Below are positions 60,399 to 64,000 of a stretch of 64,000 nucleotides of DNA, piece after piece. The stretch spans positions 1,302,001-1,366,000 of the forward strand of contig NZ_CP080332.1 of NCBI RefSeq assembly GCF_019456655.1. The letters are read 5' to 3'. The notes under the pieces are model-generated. The model saw nothing but the letters and a program-made list of their open reading frames with translations, made no database searches and was not told the DNA's origin. The position numbers and the translations under genes are program-made. Numbering within the stretch: position 1 is the stretch's first letter; each line of letters opens with the position of its first letter. Origin of the DNA: Mycolicibacterium diernhoferi (GTDB lineage: Bacteria > Actinomycetota > Actinomycetes > Mycobacteriales > Mycobacteriaceae).

Positions 60399-61061
60399 TC
60401 AGAGGAGGCCGGCGACGAATCCGGCCGCCTGCTCCACCGCGCCACCGTCGTAGGCGCGGTGGGCGGCGACGTCCTCGCCGCTGGTGCACACCGGGTCTCC
60501 GGGGTTACACAGGTCGATGGCGCGGCCACCCCAGACCGGGCTGGCGGTGAGCGGAAGCCCTACCTTGGCCGATGGGTTGCCGAACACCGCGAGGGCGGCG
60601 ACATGCTCGGGCGTATTCGGCGGCAGCGGGGCATTGAAGCCGATGGCCGGCACCGGAACCGCGGCGATGACATCCATCACCGCAGCACCCTGGGAGTATC
60701 CGCCGAGCACCAGCCGGGTGCCGGGGCAGTTGTTCATCACCCACTGGACCCGGGCGCTGGCGTCGTTGGCGCCGTTCGCGGCGGCCAGGAAGTCGTAGCT
60801 GGCCGGATAGTTCACCGCGTAACTGCTCACCGACCGCCCGCCCACCTTGTTGCGCAGCGACTCGACGAACGCGTTGCCGACGCGACCGAGACCGGGGGCC
60901 TCGTTCGTTCCGCGGGCGAACACCACTTCGATGTCCGGGCAGTCGGCGGCCTGGGCCGGCGCCGCCGGGGAGAGGGCGACACCGCTGACGGCGGTGACGA
61001 CGGCTGCGCCCAGCAGTGCGCAACGAGACATGACGTGACGACGGTTCACCTGGGTGCTCAC
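60399..61061 (-). CDS. Secreted cutinase-family esterase, copy 3
   Basis: 220 residues. N-terminal signal peptide (ALLGAAVVTAVSGVALSPAA, cleavage likely near AQAADC). Classical motif GGYSQGAAVMDVIAAVP, then CNPGDPVCTSGEDVAAHRAY giving the Asp-His pair. Similar to M. tuberculosis Cut3/Cut4, which also lie downstream of truA, so position and family agree. Confidence 0.92.
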   Translation of the reverse strand: MSTQVNRRHVMSRCALLGAAVVTAVSGVALSPAAPAQAADCPDIEVVFARGTNEAPGLGRVGNAFVESLRNKVGGRSVSSYAVNYPASYDFLAAANGANDASARVQWVMNNCPGTRLVLGGYSQGAAVMDVIAAVPVPAIGFNAPLPPNTPEHVAALAVFGNPSAKVGLPLTASPVWGGRAIDLCNPGDPVCTSGEDVAAHRAYDGGAVEQAAGFVAGLL

Positions 61062-61111
61062 GCCTCACCTTAACGCGGAGGTGGGCTAATGACTTCCCGT
61101 GACGGTGTGGG

Positions 61112-61795
61112 TCAGACCCGTCCGGCGATGAAGCCGGCGGCCTGCGGGATGTACATCGAGTTTTCGTATTTGGTGTGTGCGAACGGGTTGCGCCCGCGCG
61201 AACAGATCGGATCGCCGTCGGCGCACAGGTCGATACCCCGACCACTGAACGGCGGGCCGGCGGCGGTCAGCGGGTGGCCGAACTTGGCGCCGGCATTGCC
61301 GAACACCGCCATCGCCGCGACGTTGCCGGCGAGGTTGCCGGGCAGGGGCGGTGCCGAGCCGATGTCGCCGATCCGGTCGCCGACCGGCGGGAGCCCGGCC
61401 AGCATGCTGACGATCGCCGCGCCCTGGGAGTATCCGCCGAGGACCACCCGGGTGTTGGGGCAGTTGTCGGCCAGGTAGGCGATGCGGCCGGTGGCATCGA
61501 AGGCGCCGTCGGCGGCCCGGAGGAAGTCGTAGGTGGCCGGGTAGTTGATCCCGTAGGTGCTCAGGGTGCGGCCCCCGAGCTGCTGGCGCAGCGACTGCTC
61601 CAGCGCGAAGCCGACCCGTCCGATGCCGGGGGGCTCGCTGGTGCCGCGGGCGAAGATCAGTTCGACGTCCGAGCACGGTTCGGCGGCGGCCACCGGCGCC
61701 GGGCCGGCCAGGACGGCGAGGACGGCGACCATTGCGGATCCCAGTGCGGCCGACCGGGCCGCCATCGTGCGCAGCTTCACGATCAACATCTTCAC
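61112..61795 (-). CDS. Secreted cutinase-family esterase, copy 4
   Basis: 227 residues. Signal peptide SAALGSAMVAVLAVLAGPAP ending near VAAAEPC. Catalytic GGYSQGAAIVSMLAGLP, CADGDPICSRGRNPFAHTKY. The two conserved disulfide-forming Cys pairs of the family are visible (EPCSD, DNCPN, LCADGDPIC). Separated from the EamA transporter by 9 bp, so they may share a transcript. Confidence 0.92.
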   Translation of the reverse strand: MKMLIVKLRTMAARSAALGSAMVAVLAVLAGPAPVAAAEPCSDVELIFARGTSEPPGIGRVGFALEQSLRQQLGGRTLSTYGINYPATYDFLRAADGAFDATGRIAYLADNCPNTRVVLGGYSQGAAIVSMLAGLPPVGDRIGDIGSAPPLPGNLAGNVAAMAVFGNAGAKFGHPLTAAGPPFSGRGIDLCADGDPICSRGRNPFAHTKYENSMYIPQAAGFIAGRV

Positions 61796-61804
61796 ATCTC
61801 GCGG

Positions 61805-62803
61805 TCAGGTGCGGGTAATCGGTTGTTCTGCCGGCGGGACGTCGGGCCAGTTGGCCTGAGCCACCTGGTCGCTGCGATCACCTTGGCGGGCCAGTGCCAG
61901 CCCGAGCAGCACCACCACTCCGCCGGCGGTCTGGGTGACGGTGATCGCCTCTCCCACCAGCGCCCACGCGGTGAGCACGGCGAACAGCACCTCGGACAGC
62001 CCGACCAGGGAGGCGAACCGGGGGCGCAGTCGAGCCACACCCATGATGCCCAGGGTGTAGGCGAGTGCTGTCGGGATGAGGCCGAGGGCGATGACGGGAA
62101 CGAACCAGGGCAGCGTGAAGCCGGCGACCACGGTGTCCTGCGCGCTGAACCGCAGTGGGAGTGCGCCGGACGCGCCGAGTGCGGCGACCGCGATGGTGCC
62201 CACGACCAGTCCGCCGGCGGCCAGCGTGATGGGGCTCAGGCCGCTGCCGTCGGAACTGGCCTTCTCCGACATCATGAAGTAGCAGGCGGCGCAGATCGCG
62301 GCCGCCAGGCCCCACAGCACGCCGACCGAGTTGACGTGGGCGCCGGCGAACACGTCGAGCACCAGCATGATGCCGACGATGGCGAGCGCGACGCCGCCCA
62401 AGGTCAGATTGCCGGGCCGGCGCCGGGTCGTCGCCCACAGCCAGCCCACCACCAGAACCGGTGCGGTGTATTCGAGGAGCAGCGCCACGCCCACGGACAG
62501 ATGGGAGACGGCATTGTAGTAGCACAGCTGCGCGCCGGCGATCGGGATGAGGCCGTAGGCGATGACGGTGCGACGGTGCTGCAGCGCTTCGCGGACCCAG
62601 CCCGGCCGGGCGAGGCCGGCGAAGACCGCCATGGCCACCGCGCCGCCGGCGAGCCGCGCGGTGACGGCGGCGGTCGGGGTCCAGCCGGCCTCCATGAGCG
62701 CCTTCGCCAACGGGCCGGACAGGCCGAAGGCGAACGCGGACGTGATGGCGAACAGCAGCCCGAGCTGGAACCGGTTCGTGGACCGCGCGTCGGTCACCGT
62801 CAT
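61805..62803 (-). CDS. EamA/DMT-family transporter (RhtA-like exporter)
   Basis: 332 residues from MTVTDARSTNRFQLGLLFAI, preceded by GAGG at 8 bp; a longer frame starts inside the divergent promoter. Ten membrane helices in two EamA repeats (LLFAITSAFAFGLSGPLAKA; VLWGLAAAICAACYFMMSEK). The family exports amino acids or other small metabolites; the substrate is unknown. Diverges from the CGNR regulator, which may control it. Confidence 0.9.
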   Translation of the reverse strand: MTVTDARSTNRFQLGLLFAITSAFAFGLSGPLAKALMEAGWTPTAAVTARLAGGAVAMAVFAGLARPGWVREALQHRRTVIAYGLIPIAGAQLCYYNAVSHLSVGVALLLEYTAPVLVVGWLWATTRRRPGNLTLGGVALAIVGIMLVLDVFAGAHVNSVGVLWGLAAAICAACYFMMSEKASSDGSGLSPITLAAGGLVVGTIAVAALGASGALPLRFSAQDTVVAGFTLPWFVPVIALGLIPTALAYTLGIMGVARLRPRFASLVGLSEVLFAVLTAWALVGEAITVTQTAGGVVVLLGLALARQGDRSDQVAQANWPDVPPAEQPITRT

Positions 62804-62867
62804 CGAGCACCTCGGGATGTAATGAGTAAAGTGAATGTTGCTCATGACGTTATCGGCGACGGGAGTC

Positions 62868-63449
62868 ATGCGTCAAATGATTTTTACTTATGACACGGAG
62901 CTCACATTGCGGGCGGCGTGCATGCTGGTCAACAGCAACCGCGGGGCGTCCGGCGGGGTCGACGGGGCCGCCGACACCGTCGGTGATGTGGCGGGTCTGG
63001 ATGCCTATCTGGCCGAGTTCGGATGGACCGGCCGCCGCGACCGGGACGCCGCCGAACTCGCCGACGTGCACCGGCTGCGGGAACGAATCGGTCGGATCTG
63101 GGCGGTGGCCGAGGATGAGGAACGCACCGTCGGGCAGGTGAACGCGTTGCTGTCCGACACCAAGGCCTCGCCCTGGCTGACCCGGCACGCCGAGATGCCG
63201 GAGTGGCATCTGCACCTGGCTTCGATCCACGATCCGCTGGCCCAGCGGATGGGCGCCGAGATGGCCATGGCGCTGGCCGATCTCATCCGCGGCGGGGAGC
63301 TACGCCGGCTCAAGACCTGTGCGGCCCCGGATTGTGACGCCGTGCTCTTCGATGTGTCCCGTAACCGGTCGAAGATCTTCTGCGACACCGGCAACTGCGG
63401 GAATCGTCAGCACGTGGCAGCCTATCGGGCGAGGTCGCGAGACGGCTGA
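62868..63449 (+). CDS. CGNR zinc-finger protein (ABATE-domain transcriptional regulator)
   Basis: 193 residues from ATG at 62868 (ATGs at 62835, 62844 and 62877 are alternatives). N-terminal ABATE-like region: FTYDTELTLRAACMLVNSNR. The C-terminal zinc finger is CAAPDCDAVLFDVSRNRSKI then FCDTGNCGNRQHVAAYRAR, with the namesake CGNR. Likely a regulator of the divergent EamA transporter, 64 bp away (inference). Confidence 0.87.
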   Translation: MRQMIFTYDTELTLRAACMLVNSNRGASGGVDGAADTVGDVAGLDAYLAEFGWTGRRDRDAAELADVHRLRERIGRIWAVAEDEERTVGQVNALLSDTKASPWLTRHAEMPEWHLHLASIHDPLAQRMGAEMAMALADLIRGGELRRLKTCAAPDCDAVLFDVSRNRSKIFCDTGNCGNRQHVAAYRARSRDG

Positions 63450-64000
63450 ATCAGCTCCAGGCGCGGGTGCAGCGACAGGTCCTGTCGCAGCGGGGCGACG
63501 TGCTGCAGCTTGTCCGGAGGCTTCACCCCGGACGCCGATCCGTCGCCCTCGTCACCGGCCGGCCCGGTGTGTTGGGTCTGCCCCTCGTCGGAGGGCGGTT
63601 GGTATTCGGTCTTCGACGTCCCCGCCGTGGGCGCGGGCGGCTCGGATGTGGGGCTGGAGCCGGCCTCCCACCATTGTGTGGTCGGGGGCGATGTGGGCTG
63701 TGCCGCAGACGAATACAATGATTTCGGCGTCGACTGGACGTAATCTTCGGCAGCTGGTACGCCGGTCTCGGGCGGGTAGGCAGACCCCACCCGCGGCGCC
63801 GGTGGCCCGGAACCGGTCGGTGGTCGCACCGGCTCGCTGCGGCTGGCGTCGTCGAGGTACGGGGCGAGCACCACGTGCTCGGCCGGCGGGTCTGCCTCGG
63901 CCGGCGTCGGCGCCACCGGTCTGGTGCGCACCGAGTTCTCCAGATACTGGCGCCAGGCCTGCAGGGTGTTCAGCAGCTGCTGGATGTAGTCGGCCGATGG
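63422..64000 (-). CDS. Proline-rich protein, 5' end outside the window
   Basis: The frame is open to the window edge, so only the C-terminal ~192 residues are seen. The visible start has a helical stretch (ADYIQQLLNTLQAWRQYLEN), then a long Pro/Ser/Thr-rich, probably disordered tail (SEPPAPTAGTSKTEYQPPSD) ending in EGDGSASGVKPPDKLQHVAP and a basic end. I do not recognise it; in M. tuberculosis the ESX-4 locus lies in this neighbourhood, so it could be secretion-associated. The stop lies 28 bp inside the CGNR gene. Confidence 0.7.
   Translation of the reverse strand, partial: PSADYIQQLLNTLQAWRQYLENSVRTRPVAPTPAEADPPAEHVVLAPYLDDASRSEPVRPPTGSGPPAPRVGSAYPPETGVPAAEDYVQSTPKSLYSSAAQPTSPPTTQWWEAGSSPTSEPPAPTAGTSKTEYQPPSDEGQTQHTGPAGDEGDGSASGVKPPDKLQHVAPLRQDLSLHPRLELIQPSRDLAR

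Overview
The window is high-GC actinobacterial DNA, and the gene content points to a fast-growing mycobacterium (Mycolicibacterium type). Supporting genes are DevR/DevS (DosR/DosS), HspX, Hrp1, Tgs1, Acg-type nitroreductases, a deazaflavin-dependent reductase, mycobacterial-type cutinases and the rmlB-rmlC pair. All identifications come from reading translations and motifs by eye; no database search was run.

Left part (1-16 kb). A truncated ketoacyl-synthase-III-like gene, a HisC-like aminotransferase and a MarR regulator run rightward. They are followed by a leftward NarL-type response regulator/GAF histidine kinase pair and a divergent HAD-like protein. Next come the valine catabolism operon mmsA-fadE9-mmsB, the rhamnose genes rmlB-rmlC, two tandem F420-dependent oxidoreductase paralogues, and a cyclic-nucleotide-domain histidine kinase beside a receiver/glutaredoxin-like/thioredoxin-reductase-like fusion.

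Middle (16-54 kb). This is a large dormancy (DosR) island. It holds seven universal stress proteins, a SulP transporter, hspX, a long ribosome hibernation factor, an Rv1733c-like membrane protein, two flavin-reductase-fold proteins, pfkB and a DevS-type haem sensor kinase. It also holds Rv1738-like and DUF1918 proteins, a complete group 3b [NiFe] hydrogenase operon (hyhBGSL plus maturation protease), hrp1, Rv2629-like and Ddn-like genes, two Acg-family nitroreductases, a P-type ATPase fused to a hemerythrin domain, an Rv2004c-like protein, two zinc alcohol dehydrogenases, an MgtA-like ATPase, tgs1 and devR. Many intergenic gaps carry palindromes like the DosR box (GGGAC-N4-GTCCC type), often in pairs about 19-23 bp apart. 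The genes fit one programme: sense O2/NO/redox state, silence ribosomes, dispose of electrons, store carbon as lipid.

Right part (54-64 kb). The alpha-type ribosomal operon infA-rpmJ-rpsM-rpsK-rpsD-rpoA-rplQ-truA is followed by four leftward cutinase genes, an EamA transporter, a CGNR zinc-finger regulator and the 3' part of a proline-rich protein. In M. tuberculosis rmlC-rmlB-Rv3463 lies right next to infA. Here about 41 kb containing the dormancy island separates them, which is the main large-scale oddity of the window.
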